Assembly (NCBI GenBank): GCA_002421985.1
Contig: DISF01000029.1
Span: 1 to 39,428 of the forward strand
DNA from: Roseovarius sp. UBA6217
GTDB taxonomy: Bacteria; Pseudomonadota; Alphaproteobacteria; Rhodobacterales; Rhodobacteraceae
DNA length: 39,428 nt
Direction: 5' to 3'
The position numbers and the translations under genes are program-made. Positions within the stretch are counted from its first letter, which is position 1. Every line of letters begins with the position of its first letter. Positions 1 to 7,955 of the stretch are shown here, piece after piece. The notes beneath the pieces were generated by a model that saw nothing but the letters and a program-made list of their open reading frames with translations, was not told the origin of the DNA and ran no database searches.

Positions 1-914
1 TGGCCTGCGCGCCGAAGACATGCTCGACGCGCGCGCGCACCGTCGATTTGGTCCGGTTGCTGCCCTTGCCCTGTTTGCTCAGCGGCTTGCCCCGTTTCCC
101 CTTGCGATGGATGTGGCTCTTGAGTTTCCGGTCCCGCAGTTTGGCCGCCATCTCCTCGGAGCGATAGGCCGCATCCGCCCAGACCCCCGCGCCGGTGTTG
201 CCCTGCATCAGCAGGTGATCCACTGCCTGGCTGTCATGCAGAGCGGCATCGCTGACATGGTAACGGCGGACCAGCTTGTGCTTGCGGTCCACGTTCACAT
301 GGTTCTTGTAGCCGTAATGGCTCTTGCCATGCTTCTTCGTCCAGCGGGCATCGATATCCTTTTGGGACCGCTTGGCGGGCTTGTCGGCCCAGCCCTCGGG
401 CACCTCGCCGGCCTTGATCGCCTTGTTTTCGTCGCGGGTATTGCGATTGCGCGGCACCGGCACGATGGACGCGTCCAGAATTTGCCCGCCGCGCGCGATG
501 TAGCCCTGCCGCGCCAGATAGCCGTCGAATTGCTTGAACAGCGCCTCGACCATGCCCGCCTGCGCAAGCCCCTCGCGATAGAGCCAGACGGTCTTGGCGT
601 CGAGCACCCGGTCCTCAAGGCCCAGCCCCAGAAACCGTCCTGGCCGAAAGCCGGTCGCGCACCTGATACTCGATCTGGTCGTCGCTGAGGTTGTAGAGCG
701 CGCCGAGCACCAGCGTCTTGAACATCAGCACCGCGTCCATCGGCTTGCGCCCCGCCCGAGACTTCCGCTCCGCATCCGGCTTGCGCCAGACCCGTTCCAG
801 CACCGGGCGAAACTCTTCCCACGGCACGACCGCATCAATCTCCACCAGCGGGTCACGCTTGGCATCAAGGCTCGCGTAGCGGTCCGAAAGATCAAAGAAA
901 CCCATCTGCGCCAT
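1..914 (-). pseudogene. IS5-family transposase, frameshifted and cut by the window edge
   Basis: DDE transposase of an IS5-type insertion sequence. The reading starts at the ATG ending at 914 (MAQMGFFDLSD) and runs for about 90 residues with the N-terminal signature RKPMDAVLMFKTLVLGALYN. At about 638 an apparent single-base insertion breaks the frame, and the first frame stops at 615. The downstream frame is then open to base 1 and carries all three catalytic acidic residues in context: Asp in ILDASIV, Asp in WADAAYRSEE and Glu in RARVEHVFG. Without the shift this would read as one protein lacking only its last residues, which lie outside the window. A programmed frameshift is possible but unlikely, because no slippery run lies at the junction. 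The right end of the element probably lies between about 955 and 990, but the other end is not visible for comparison. Confidence 0.88.
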
Positions 915-1029
915 CGCCAAACCCCCATGCCAGTTTGGCACCCGGATCATACCGCAGTGCAGGGTTCAGGGCAATTTTTCGAGGTGCCCATAAGTCATTG
1001 CAGACTGCCGCTGCGTCATCTCTTTCGAG

Positions 1030-2358
1030 TTACAACGCGTATTGCTCGCGTGCGAATTTCCCGATTCCCGCTTTATCGAGCGCGGACAACGGCGCAAGGA
1101 ACGTCACCTGGATCACGCCTGGCGCACGCCCGATTTCGATCGCGCCGTTGATGGTGGCGCGGTTGCGCACCTCGGGGACCGTCATGCCAAGCAGGTCCGC
1201 GGCGCGGGCCAACCCGTTCTCGATCGCCTGATTTAGTGTCGGGCCAGTGCCGATAACCGAGATCGGAGCCGTTTCCTCCAACTGATCGATATCCCATTCC
1301 CGCGCCAGTGCGATGGCTTTCGCCTTTTCATCGGCATCGAACGGTCGGGCCATGGGGGGCAGATCGTCACGCCGGGGAAACAGCACCGGACCGGCAAGGG
1401 TGCGTCCCTTGATCACCTCAACCTGTAGTGTGACGCTGCCAGCCACATCCATCGTGTGCCCCGCGATCTCACCATCACCCTGTCCGGCATGCATGTCGCC
1501 GATATAAACCCCTGCCCCCGGCACCTTGACCGGTGTCAGCAGAATCGCGCCGTCGCGAACCGCATCGATATCCATGTGCCCATCTGTGCGATGCTCATCC
1601 AACTGCTCAGCCGTCACCGCGTATTGGTGAGGTGCGCCAATCAAGGCCGAGCCGAAATCACCCGCGTTGTGCGAGTCTGGCAACGGCATCGACGGGGTCG
1701 TGCCAAGTTGCCCGAGAAACGGCCGCATCCGGACCATCACTGCGGGCATGTCCGACAGAGCATAGACGAGGATGGGGTGCTGAACCGAATGATCGGGCAG
1801 CGCTGCATAATGTTCGGCATTATGTGCAATCTTTTCGGCCGCCTTCCTGGGCATGGTCACCCCGACACTGCGAGTCTCGTCGAAAACGACGGTGTATCCG
1901 TGAACCACCTCGAACGGCTTGACGGGATTGCCGCACTTGTCGCAGCGCACCGCGTCCGGTCCGATCCCTTCGACATGGGTTTCGGGCCAGAGCGTGTCGC
2001 AATGCGGGCAGCGAGCCGCCACGTAGGGGTCGCCAAGACAGAACCCTTCGGGTGACGAATCGTGTCCTGACGCGGTAGCAATGGCGGTTACGGTGATGTC
2101 GCGGATCCTGATTGCCAGCGCATCGCCCGGCTCTGCGCCATTCACATAGACAGGTCTTGTTACTTCGTGTCCGCCGCGGAGACGCGGGGTGATCATTGGT
2201 CCCCAGCATCCCGGTGCGGTATTGGCGATTATTGTGCCGCCGTCTTCAACTGGGCCAAGCATTGGCTGCGATGGGTCCAGAATGCCGTTGGTAAACTCCT
2301 GCACGACAAGACTGCGCTGCGCTGTGCGGGTCGCAGACCCTGCTTGATCTCTTGACAT
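1030..2358 (-). CDS. Acetamidase/formamidase family amidohydrolase
   Basis: A 442-residue protein of the FmdA/AmdA family, which hydrolyses short amides such as formamide or acetamide to ammonia and the acid. Supporting stretches are GDALAIRIRDI, HNAGDF, GVYIGDMHAGQGDGEI, MDVAGSVTLQVEVIKG and the C-terminal NGAIEIGRAPGVIQVTFLAPL. The start at 2358 is preferred over an upstream in-frame start at 2445 because AAGGAGA lies just upstream of this ATG. An unusual point is a zinc-ribbon-like pair of CxxC motifs at residues 117-120 and 139-142, inserted in the N-terminal half. No signal peptide is seen, so it is presumably cytoplasmic. It stands alone between an insertion sequence and a Fic remnant, with no amide transporter beside it, and the substrate cannot be fixed from sequence. 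Confidence 0.85.
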   Translation of the reverse strand: MSRDQAGSATRTAQRSLVVQEFTNGILDPSQPMLGPVEDGGTIIANTAPGCWGPMITPRLRGGHEVTRPVYVNGAEPGDALAIRIRDITVTAIATASGHDSSPEGFCLGDPYVAARCPHCDTLWPETHVEGIGPDAVRCDKCGNPVKPFEVVHGYTVVFDETRSVGVTMPRKAAEKIAHNAEHYAALPDHSVQHPILVYALSDMPAVMVRMRPFLGQLGTTPSMPLPDSHNAGDFGSALIGAPHQYAVTAEQLDEHRTDGHMDIDAVRDGAILLTPVKVPGAGVYIGDMHAGQGDGEIAGHTMDVAGSVTLQVEVIKGRTLAGPVLFPRRDDLPPMARPFDADEKAKAIALAREWDIDQLEETAPISVIGTGPTLNQAIENGLARAADLLGMTVPEVRNRATINGAIEIGRAPGVIQVTFLAPLSALDKAGIGKFAREQYAL

Positions 2359-2837
2359 GGGTAGTCTCCTTTCCGAGATTGGAACCAATCGGGCAGCAGC
2401 CAACGCTGGTTCGGCTAAATCGATCAGCTGACTTTTTCGGAACAATCAAGAGTGCCGAGGAATACAGCGCATAAAGGCATAAAGCGATCTGCAGCCCAGG
2501 ACGGTACCATCCAACAAGTGTAGCGTCGGTCAAAGATGACAGAGAGTCAATTGGCTTGGCGACCCGACACGCGGTAGCTGGCGCGGGCACCGTCAGAGAA
2601 ACCCGACTCGCAGCGCCATCCACGGAACAGTAACCATGTACAGGCATGGAAATCCCTCAATGGCATGACAGAACCGTCCGTCTCCTTGATTGCAAAATCA
2701 CCAAGTGCGGCTTCAAGAGAACGAGGGCTATTCGAGCGCTTTCTCTGCTTCGCTTGAGACCCACGGATTAACGGATCAATGCGCGGCGCATCAGGTAGGT
2801 ATCCATCACCCACCCGTCCCGCTGGATCAGGTCCCGG
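2359..2837. other. Gene-poor stretch upstream of the acetamidase
   Basis: About 480 bases with no convincing gene. The acetamidase promoter must lie in the first part. A minus-strand open frame at 2547-3110 runs through it, but its product has no recognisable motif and its 3' part is antisense to the Fic remnant. Composition is less GC-rich than the flanks. It could be the eroded 5' part of the Fic gene, although no FIC active-site motif (HxFx[DE]GN) could be found here. Confidence 0.4.
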
Positions 2838-3281
2838 CGCGGTGCCGATCTTGCGCTCCCAAGCGATAGCCCGCAGCGCGGCGATCGAGACAGGCGGGGG
2901 AACCTCTCTGAGGCCGCCCTGAGGACATATTGCGAATGGTTCCCGAAGGTTGCGCTGGATCAGATCACCTTCTCGGCCAAGCTCTTTGACCTGGGCGGTC
3001 TCGAAAAACGGTATCGGCGTCTGGTCAAAAATACTGTCGATGACAAGCGTGCGCCCGACCTCATTTCGGCGGTCCTCCGGTATGGCGCGCTGGAACGCGG
3101 AGAGGCGCAAATCGCCCTCAAGACCTCCGAGCGCACGGCGCGCAACACTCTGAGCAAACTGAAATCAGCGGGCTGCCTGTCATCCGCCTCACCGAAGACG
3201 CCCGTGCGTTTGGCGTTTCCTGTCGACTAGCGTGAGCGACTTTTCCCCAACCTGTTCGCTGACGGGGATCTGCCTGAATAA
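2838..3281 (+). pseudogene. Fic family protein, C-terminal remnant with in-frame stop
   Basis: Reading in frame from about 2838 gives the C-terminal part of a Fic-family protein: RRGNLSEAAL and CEWF, then a helical stretch with QITFSAKLFDLGGLEKRY, then a winged-helix-like end with RTARNTLSKLKSAGCL and PVRLAFPVD. A TAG at 3228-3230 stops the frame, yet the same frame continues with RERLFPNLFADGDLPE and a TAA at 3279-3281, a typical Fic C-terminus. The N-terminal FIC domain with the HxFx[DE]GN AMPylation motif is absent, so this cannot be an active enzyme. Fic proteins transfer AMP or other nucleotide moieties to target proteins. The frame before about 2890 reads less well and may be degraded. 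Confidence 0.75.
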
Positions 3282-3589
3282 TTCCAACGAGTCTATGAGC
3301 AGACCTTGTCTATCTGTTCCGGTCACCGGGCGGATTGCAGCGTTTTGTGTCAATCCACTCCGTAACCCGAAAGTGCGTCTTTGTGCCATTCTGTCGCCGT
3401 GCAGCCGTAACAATCCGCCATCATCGACGCAAAGCATTCGCCGCCTGGAGAGCGGCCGCTGACATCGCCAGAGCAACCAGGAGCCGCTCGCTTTGGGGCC
3501 CGCGAAGGTAAGGTGATACCGCCGTCGGGGCCGGTTTCGGATGTGCGCTCGGCGAGTTGACGGTGTTAGCGCCCGGATCAGCCGAGCAG
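3282..3589. other. Intergenic stretch without recognisable gene
   Basis: About 300 bases between the end of the Fic remnant and the stop codon of the GntR-type regulator. Short open frames on both strands (for example 3189-3476 minus) give products with no family resemblance. No insertion-sequence end, RNA gene or strong terminator was recognised. Confidence 0.4.
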
Positions 3590-4324
3590 TCAGTCCCGCT
3601 TGAGACAGATTTCATAGCGAAAGCGCCCGGCGGGATGCATGTTGATCGACGCCTCGACCAGACGGGCGTCGTCGGTGTAATAGCGCCGGGTGATTTCCAG
3701 CATCGGATGACCGACGCTGATCGACAGGCGCGAGGCGACGTTGGACGTGGCCAGCCCCGCGTCGATCTCCTGATCGACGCCCAGGATCGTTACGCCGTAT
3801 CTCTCTTCCAGCAGGGTATAGATGGCCTTGGCGCAGGTGCCGATTTCCTTGACCACGTCGGCGTAATCCGGGTGGATGAAAATCTCGGAGAAGCCGATGG
3901 CCGCGTTGCCCTGTTCGGCGATGCGTAGCACGCTGATCCGGATCCAGTTGGCACCCAGTTCGCAACGCAGGCGCGTGGCGGTCTCGCGATCGGCCAGAAT
4001 GCTGTCTACCGCCAACACCTCCAGCTTGGTGTTGCTGGCGTATTGCAGCAGATCCTCCAGCGAATTGATCGAGTAGGAGAAATTCTTTTTGGGCGAATCC
4101 GAGATCAGATAGGTTCCGGCCCCCTTGCGCCGCTCGATCACGCCCAGATCCTGAAGGCAACGCATGGTTTCGCGGATCGTGTGGCGGCTGACCGCATATT
4201 GCGTGGCCAGATCGGTTTCGGGGGGCAGGCGATCGCCAAGTTTCAGATCGCCTGTGGTCACCTTTTCCAGCAATTCATTCACGATCTCCCGGTAAAGGGG
4301 AACTGTTGGTCTGTTCTGTGTCAT
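3590..4324 (-). CDS. GntR family transcriptional regulator (HutC/UTRA type)
   Basis: A 244-residue one-component regulator. Residues about 8-75 form a GntR winged helix (PLYREIVNELLEKVTTGDL, GDRLPPETDLATQYAVSRHT, TIRETMRCLQDLGVIERRKG). Residues about 95-240 resemble a UTRA effector-binding domain (IGFSEIFIHPDYA, ITRRYYTDDARLVEASINMH), which in this family binds small metabolites. The ATG at 4324 is chosen because the helix-turn-helix then starts at the usual distance; AAGGAGG lies 12 bases upstream. It is the last gene of a same-strand block containing a TRAP transporter remnant and four CoA-pathway enzymes, so it most likely controls that catabolic locus. A perfect 10-bp palindrome in the divergent promoter at 9943-9952 is a candidate operator. 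Effector unknown, probably a dicarboxylate or its CoA ester. Confidence 0.87.
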   Translation of the reverse strand: MTQNRPTVPLYREIVNELLEKVTTGDLKLGDRLPPETDLATQYAVSRHTIRETMRCLQDLGVIERRKGAGTYLISDSPKKNFSYSINSLEDLLQYASNTKLEVLAVDSILADRETATRLRCELGANWIRISVLRIAEQGNAAIGFSEIFIHPDYADVVKEIGTCAKAIYTLLEERYGVTILGVDQEIDAGLATSNVASRLSISVGHPMLEITRRYYTDDARLVEASINMHPAGRFRYEICLKRD

Positions 4325-4342
4325 GGGCTGTGCTGGCCTCCT

Positions 4343-4352
4343 TGACCGGACC
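4343..4352. promoter_or_regulatory. Possible degenerate copy of the GntR operator
   Basis: The sequence TGACCGGACC lies 19 bases upstream of the GntR start codon and differs from the palindrome TGTCCGGACA at 9943-9952 at two positions. Position and similarity fit autoregulation. This is inference only, since a CCGGAC core is not rare in GC-rich DNA. Confidence 0.3.
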
Positions 4353-4382
4353 TGTGAATGCGATGCGCGCCGTGGCCCCGGA

Positions 4383-5059
4383 TTATGGCAAAAGTGCCAG
4401 TGACAGCAAGGGCACAGCGTTGATGACAAGCAGCCCCGGCAACTGCACGGAATAGAACGGCAAAACGCTGCGCGTGATCGTCTGCACCGGCAATTTGGTG
4501 ATCCTGCTCATCACGAGCAGGTGCAACCCGATGGGCGGTGTCAGCGTGGCGATTTCGACCAGGGCGGTGATGATCACGGCGAAATGGATCGGGTTGATGC
4601 CCACCGCATTGGCCATCGGAAACAAGACCAGGCTGAGCAGCACGATCAAAGAAATCCCGTCAAGGAACATGCCCAAGACGATCATCAGCAGATTGATGGC
4701 CAGCAGAAATTGCCAGGGTTCGGTATCGGCCTCGGCGATCATCGCTGTCAGCTCGCTTGACAGGCCCAACCGGGTCAGCACAGCCGTCAGCAGGCCCGAG
4801 CCGATGAGGATGCCGTAAATCATCACCGTCTGCGATACGGAATCGCGCGCGGTGCCCCAAACCTGGCCCACGGTGCTGATGCGATAGATGAACAGGACCA
4901 GAACGACGGCATAGATTGCGGCCAATGCGGATACTTCGGTGGGGTGAAATAACCCAGATAGATTGTGCCGATGATCAGAACCGGCATCAGCATCGCGACG
5001 ATACCCAACGCGATGGCGATGTGAATCCCGGCCGCAACCAGCAGCATCAGGGCAATGCA
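4383..5059 (-). pseudogene. dctM: TRAP transporter large permease DctM, internally deleted and frameshifted
   Basis: TRAP large permeases are normally about 430 residues with some 12 membrane spans. Here only two pieces remain. From 5059 a short hydrophobic stretch (IALMLLVAAGIHIAIALGIV) resembles the N-terminal helix. It runs without a break into MPVLIIGTIYLGYFTP, which belongs near residue 250 of a normal DctM, so roughly 220 residues are missing. At about 4940 a one-base deletion shifts the frame. The next frame (AAIYAVVLVLFIYRIS to the stop at 4383) contains the C-terminal helices with GMFLDGISLIVLLSLVLFP and LTPPIGLHLLVM. It directly follows a truncated dctQ. The transporter cannot be functional. 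Confidence 0.8.
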
Positions 5060-5397
5060 GTGCGCACCCAAGCCGGGCTCATGTCCAGCAGCAGGTCCAT
5101 GCGGATGAAATGGTGATGGCGCGTCGCCACGCCCAGACCGAACATGACGCTCCAGACGACGAGAAAGCGCACCGGCTCTTCTGCCCACCAATGGCTTTTG
5201 GACAGCACGGACCGGCTCATCGCCTCGTAGAACATCACCCCCATCGCCGAGCACATCAGGAGGGTTGCAAAGTTCAGGATCACGCGTTCTTCGATGAACA
5301 CCCACCAGCTCGGCAGCAGGGGCACGGTTTCGGCTTCCAGCGTCATGTCCTCGGCCTCGGCCTCGGACGGGGGCGGCAGGGGGTGATCCGCGGTCAT
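5047..5397 (-). pseudogene. dctQ: TRAP transporter small permease DctQ, C-terminally truncated
   Basis: A 116-residue frame matching the N-terminal part of a DctQ small permease: cytoplasmic N-terminus, membrane helix ILNFATLLMCSAMGVMF, then SHWWAEEPVRFLVVWSVMFG and RHHHFIRMDLLLD, the typical second-helix and loop signature. Family members are usually 160-200 residues with four helices. Here the frame ends directly after the loop, and in another frame the DNA continues with a DctM N-terminal helix. A deletion has therefore removed the last two helices. It lies 150 bases downstream of the CoA-transferase gene; that gap holds nothing recognisable, and no DctP binding protein is present. Confidence 0.75.
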
Positions 5398-5547
5398 GGC
5401 GGACCCCGGTCGCGGCAGTGCAGGGCGGGATCTGGCCCACGTCGCGTTGGGCGGCAGCGCCCGCGCGCATCTTGGTGCGCTCGGCGCTGAGGATCCGCAA
5501 CGTGACGCTGTCAGGGTGCGATGTCTGTCGTGCGGTGCACGGTCGGC

Positions 5548-6747
5548 TCAGATGACCCCGTCCTTGCGCAGCCGCGCCTGATCGTCTGCCCCCCAGCCCA
5601 ACTGTTCCAGCAGATCGGCGGTGTCCGCCCCCAGATCGGGCGCGGCGCTCAATCCGCCCTGCGCCCCGTTTACCAGAATTGGCGGGCTGAGCATGTCCAG
5701 CGTGCTGCCGTCCTTGCGCGTGAAGGTTCCGGTGCGGTGCCCTTCGGTGACAAACTCCGAGTCCAGCGCCTGACCAATATCGTTGACCGGCGAGACCGGG
5801 ACGGTGCCACCCAATTCCGCCATCCATTCGGCCGTGGTTTTTTCGCTCAGCGCGGCGTCGACCATCGTGGTCAGCTCTTCGCGGTGTGTCAGGCGGGCGG
5901 CGAAATTCACAAAGCGCGGGTCGGTGGCCCATTCCGGGCGGTTCATCTTTTCTGCGAAGATCGGCCAGAATTTTTCCTTGTTGCACATCACGAAGATCCA
6001 GCCGTCCTTGGTTTTGAACATCTGGGACGGGGTCAGGGACGGGTGTGCGCCGCGCGGTTCACGCCCCTGAATGTGGCCATTGTTCAGATACCATGTGGCA
6101 AGGTAGCTGAGATTGTGCAGCGCGGTGTTGAACAGGCTCACGTCCATATCCATGCCCTTGCCCTGCGCGCGCGCCCCCAGCACACCCGAGACCAGGGCAA
6201 AGCCAGCCATCACCCCGGTCATCATGTCCACGATCGACACGCCAAAGCGCGCGGGCGGGCCGTCGGGTTCGCCCGTCACGCTGAGATATCCGGCCTCGGC
6301 CTGCATCAGATAATCATAGCCCGGCCAGTTCCTGCGCGATCCGGTGCGCCCATAAGCCGACAGATGCGCGCAGACGATTTTCGGGTTCACCCTGGACAGC
6401 GAGGCATAGTCGAGACCCAGTTTTTCGGGCACATCGCCGCGCAGGTTGTTCATCACCGCGTCAGCGTTTTTAACCAGCTCCTCGAAAATGCGCCGCCCCT
6501 CTTCGTGCGTCAGGTTCAACGTCACGCTGCGTTTGTTGCGGTTGAGGGACTGGTAGAAATAGCTGTCGCCCTCGCTGAAATAATACGGCCCCACCTTGCG
6601 GCTGACATCGCCGTCCTCGGCGGGGTTTTCGATCTTGATCACATCCGCGCCCAGATCTCCCAACAGCATACTGCCGAAGGGACCCGCGCCGTATTGTTCG
6701 ACCGCGATCACGGTCACACCCTTGAGGGGTTGCATCAAGTCGTTCAT
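5548..6747 (-). CDS. CaiB/BaiF family (class III) CoA-transferase
   Basis: A 399-residue enzyme that moves CoA from a donor such as succinyl-CoA to a carboxylic acid. Seen: the N-terminal Rossmann half (VEQYGAGPFGSMLLGDLGAD, VIKIENP, SLNRNKRSVTLNL), the segment PGYDYLMQAEAG, and the catalytic Asp in GVSIVDMMTG, followed by GKGMDMDVSLF. Length is normal for the family. The ATG at 6747 is used; a GTG one codon upstream is equally possible. It is 11 bases downstream of the acyl-CoA dehydrogenase and part of the maoC-mmgE-acad-caiB run on the minus strand. It probably activates the acid degraded by that pathway, perhaps itaconate, mesaconate or another dicarboxylate by analogy with other CaiB enzymes. 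Substrate not determinable here. Confidence 0.9.
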   Translation of the reverse strand: MNDLMQPLKGVTVIAVEQYGAGPFGSMLLGDLGADVIKIENPAEDGDVSRKVGPYYFSEGDSYFYQSLNRNKRSVTLNLTHEEGRRIFEELVKNADAVMNNLRGDVPEKLGLDYASLSRVNPKIVCAHLSAYGRTGSRRNWPGYDYLMQAEAGYLSVTGEPDGPPARFGVSIVDMMTGVMAGFALVSGVLGARAQGKGMDMDVSLFNTALHNLSYLATWYLNNGHIQGREPRGAHPSLTPSQMFKTKDGWIFVMCNKEKFWPIFAEKMNRPEWATDPRFVNFAARLTHREELTTMVDAALSEKTTAEWMAELGGTVPVSPVNDIGQALDSEFVTEGHRTGTFTRKDGSTLDMLSPPILVNGAQGGLSAAPDLGADTADLLEQLGWGADDQARLRKDGVI

Positions 6748-6758
6748 CACGGGGCCCC

Positions 6759-7934
6759 TTACAATGGGTTCCGCTCAATATGGCGTCTGGCGATAATCAG
6801 GCGCTGTATCTCGTTCGTGCCCTCACCGATGCACAGCAAAGGTGCGTCACGATACAGACGCTCGACCGGGAATTCCTTGCTGTAGCCATAACCGCCGTGG
6901 ATTCGCAGCGCTTCTTCAGCGTTTTTCAGCGCGGATTCGGTGGCAAAAAGTTTCGCCATCCCGGTCTCGAAATCGCAGCGTTCGCCACGATCCAGCGCGG
7001 CCGCAGCGTTTTCCACCAGCAGGCGCGAGGCGGTGACACGGGTGACCATATCGGCCAGTTTCAGCGCGATGGCCTGATGTTGGTGGATCGGCTTGCCGAA
7101 GGTGCTGCGCTGCTGGCTGTATCTCGTCGCTTCGTCCAGCGCGGCCTGGGCGACGCCCACGCCCCGCGCGGCGACGTTGAGCCGGCCCAGTTCCAGCCCG
7201 CTGATGGCACAGATCATGCCGCGCCCTTCGGTTTCGCCGATCAGGCGGCTGGCGGGAATACGATAGTTGTCAAACACCAGTTCTGCACTGTCGATGCCCT
7301 TGTAGCCCAGCTTTTCCAGCTTGCGGGAGACGGTAAATCCCTCGCCCTTTTCGGCGATGAACATCGACATGCCCTTGTGACGCGGATCGGCCTTTGTGTC
7401 GGTCTTGACCAGCAGGGCAAAGCACGATCCCTCGATCCCGTTGCTGATCCAGGTCTTTGTGCCGTTGATGACATAATCATCGCCGTCCCGCTTGGCCGTC
7501 ATGCGGATCGCCTGTAGGTCGGTGCCGCAATCGGGTTCGGTCAGGGCCAGCCCGCCGCGCAGCTCGCCCGTGGCAAAACGTGGCAGAAACGCCTCTTTTT
7601 GCTGCTCGGTGCCGTTTTTCATCACGATATAGGCCATGATCAGATGGCTGTTGATGATCCCCGACAGCGACATCCAGGTGATCGCGATCCGTTCGATGAT
7701 CTTGGCATAGGTGGACGGGCGCAGGCCAAGACCGCCGAATTCCTCGGGGATGATCGCGCCGAACAGGCCCATTTCCTTCATCTGTTCGACGATCTCGGCG
7801 GGGTAGATATCGCCGTGTTCCAGCCGCATCACATGTTGTTTCACGTCACGGTCCAGCCAGCGGTCAACGCTGTCCAGAATCATGCGGTCGCGTTCGGCGG
7901 CGTCATCGTCCAGATTGGGTGCTCGGCGGTTCAT
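6759..7934 (-). CDS. Acyl-CoA dehydrogenase
   Basis: A 391-residue FAD-dependent dehydrogenase that introduces an alpha,beta double bond into an acyl-CoA and passes electrons to ETF. Typical motifs in order: EEFGGLGL, ALTEPDCGTDLQAIRM, INGTKTWISNG, GYKGIDSAELVFDNYRIP, RSTFGKPIHQHQAIALKLAD, RIHGGYGYSKEFPVERLYRD and the catalytic Glu in IGEGTNEIQRL. Length and start (ATG at 7934, AAGGA upstream) are normal. It is 21 bases downstream of the mmgE/prpD gene and 11 bases upstream of the CoA-transferase. In this context methylsuccinyl-CoA to mesaconyl-CoA would be a fitting reaction, but glutaryl- or isovaleryl-type substrates cannot be excluded. Confidence 0.92.
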   Translation of the reverse strand: MNRRAPNLDDDAAERDRMILDSVDRWLDRDVKQHVMRLEHGDIYPAEIVEQMKEMGLFGAIIPEEFGGLGLRPSTYAKIIERIAITWMSLSGIINSHLIMAYIVMKNGTEQQKEAFLPRFATGELRGGLALTEPDCGTDLQAIRMTAKRDGDDYVINGTKTWISNGIEGSCFALLVKTDTKADPRHKGMSMFIAEKGEGFTVSRKLEKLGYKGIDSAELVFDNYRIPASRLIGETEGRGMICAISGLELGRLNVAARGVGVAQAALDEATRYSQQRSTFGKPIHQHQAIALKLADMVTRVTASRLLVENAAAALDRGERCDFETGMAKLFATESALKNAEEALRIHGGYGYSKEFPVERLYRDAPLLCIGEGTNEIQRLIIARRHIERNPL

Positions 7935-7955
7935 GGGTGTGGTCCTTCTGATGTC

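Noticed and set aside
615..660. Programmed ribosomal frameshift in the transposase
   Set aside because: No slippery A/G run or downstream pseudoknot was apparent at the junction, and a one-base insertion explains the break more simply.
2547..3110. A 187-codon minus-strand open frame as a hypothetical gene
   Set aside because: No motif, signal peptide or ribosome-binding site, and its 5' part is antisense to the Fic remnant, which reads convincingly on the plus strand.
5398..5547. Remnant of the TRAP binding protein gene dctP
   Set aside because: The 150 bases between the CoA-transferase and dctQ give no DctP-like segment in any frame.
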